A stretch of DNA of 64,000 bases from Metridium senile (taxonomy: Eukaryota > Cnidaria > Anthozoa > Actiniaria > Metridiidae). The position numbers were made by a program, and so were the translations under genes. The notes under the pieces are model-generated. The model saw only the letters and a program-made list of their open reading frames with translations, did not search any database and was not told the origin of the DNA. The DNA lies in the NCBI GenBank assembly GCA_949775045.1, contig OX459110.1, positions 10,115,741-10,179,740 on the forward strand, written 5' to 3'. Below are positions 63,081 through 64,000 of this stretch, piece by piece (positions within the stretch are counted from its first letter, which is position 1; each line of letters begins with the position of its first letter).

Positions 63081-63340
63081 TACACCTATTTCAATTAACG
63101 TTGTCCATCTGGAATGGTTGATCTGAGACCGATAGGAATTGTGGGAGCTCGTTAAACTGCAAATGCACTATTATAGTCACGCTTAAATATTAATGTTTAC
63201 TTCTGAAATACTGTTATCTGTAATTCAGCACCATTCAAGTGTGATTAAAACAATGTATTTGAAATTTAATGAACACCCACAATTCCTATCGGTCTCAGAT
63301 CAACCATTCCAGATGGACAACGTTAATTGAAATAGGTGTA
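63081..63340. mobile_element. Intact 260-bp MITE with TA duplication
   Basis: TACACCTATTTCAATTAACG to its inverse CGTTAATTGAAATAGGTGTA, TA on each side. Reference copy for the split element at 58064-59292. Confidence 0.8.
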
Positions 63341-63379
63341 TACAGGAACTACTAGAAATAAAGTCAACCAATTACAATC

Positions 63380-63745
63380 TGCGTTCGATTCATCTAGCTC
63401 TATTGTGCTGAGTGTTCCTCCAATTAAATCCAAAAAATAGCAAATCTCTAGAGACGTTTAAAAGACAAATAAAGACCCATATGTTTAAATTAGCTTACGA
63501 ACTTTAGTATAACCATGTTTTAATATTCTTTCTCAAAAGACGTTTTGTAAAGTTGAGTTGTAATTATAAAGTATATATATTTTACCTATAGGATTTTTAC
63601 ATAATATATTTCATTATATACATATACATATTTTTTTATAAGTTTTTAATATTGATTGCATTACATTTTACAATATATTATTGTTATGCGCAATATAGAT
63701 CTTATATGTATATACTGCGCATTATAAATGATTAAATGATTATTA
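63380..63745 (+). pseudogene. LINE C-terminal tail fragment
   Basis: Frame reading SKSLETFKRQIKTHMFKLAY and EL then stop, followed by an AT-rich 3' region with GCGCAATATAGATC...CTGCGCATTATAAATG and ATTATTATTA. Typical 3' end of a CR1/L2-like LINE; 5' truncated. 63746-64000 has nothing recognised. Confidence 0.65.
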
Positions 63746-64000
63746 TTATATATTATGATAATGATTAAAGAAATGTGACGAAATGTGTTTATATATAATG
63801 ATGAAAAGAGTATTTTACATCTTATCTTCTAAATGAGAATTGTTTTACAAAGAACCTCTGTGGCAAAATTGAAGGAACATAAATGTTCTGAAAAGAAGAA
63901 AGACTACTTTTAGGGCTTATTTTGATCATGATTCTTGGTGAATGAAACGTGAACGGCACCGATCGAGCAACCCGAAAACATGGCCGCAAAGTTGCGCTTT

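Overview
This is a eukaryotic, AT-rich, intron-rich and very repeat-rich window. It most likely comes from a cnidarian, probably an anthozoan (coral or sea anemone). The reasons are: intronless class A GPCRs in tandem; secreted CAP-domain proteins built from phase-1 exons; relics of LINE, Harbinger and many foldback/MITE elements; and large microsatellites in introns. The lineage call is an inference. Nothing here is bacterial.

Layout. 1-1030 holds degraded LINE sequence. 1046-12645 holds three tandem intronless class A GPCR genes on the minus strand; the copy at 1046-1870 is broken by one in-frame TGA, and the other two (9875-10687, 11806-12645) are intact. Between them lie a dismembered Harbinger-type element (about 3245-5033) and several foldback elements. 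12650-14940 is mostly repeats.

From 15070 to beyond 62690 lies a cluster of six related multi-exon genes (called 1-6 here). Each encodes a short signal peptide, a basic pro-region starting Asp-Cys-Arg-His, and modules of paired adjacent cysteines (CC...PPxCC). Some members add a Pro/Thr/Ser linker and GAPR-1-like CAP (SCP/PR-1) domains. Gene 1 (15070-28053, 901 aa) has three CAP domains, and the third is split by a PA14 domain carried on two exons. Gene 2 (29325-31701) has only cysteine modules. Gene 3 (33396-44152) has one CAP domain but a 2-kb DNA transposon sits inside a coding exon. Gene 4 (48845-54562, plus) and gene 5 (45041-46923, minus) are head-to-head arms of an inverted duplication and lack CAP. 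Gene 6 (57004 onwards) runs off the right side after a Gly-Pro-Thr-Ser linker exon. All exon boundaries given here were read by hand as AG/GT sites and checked for phase; the six models are frame-consistent.

All six genes have the same 10-base box (ACCATGAATA) about 95-182 bp upstream of the start codon, so they are probably co-regulated. The shared signal peptide, dibasic-Gln pro-region end and disulfide-rich modules point to a secreted or secretory-capsule product family. A nematocyst or mucus/adhesive role is possible but unproven. The introns are filled with minisatellites, higher-order repeats, palindromes and nested MITEs. Most of the long open frames there are translations of those repeats and are not genes.
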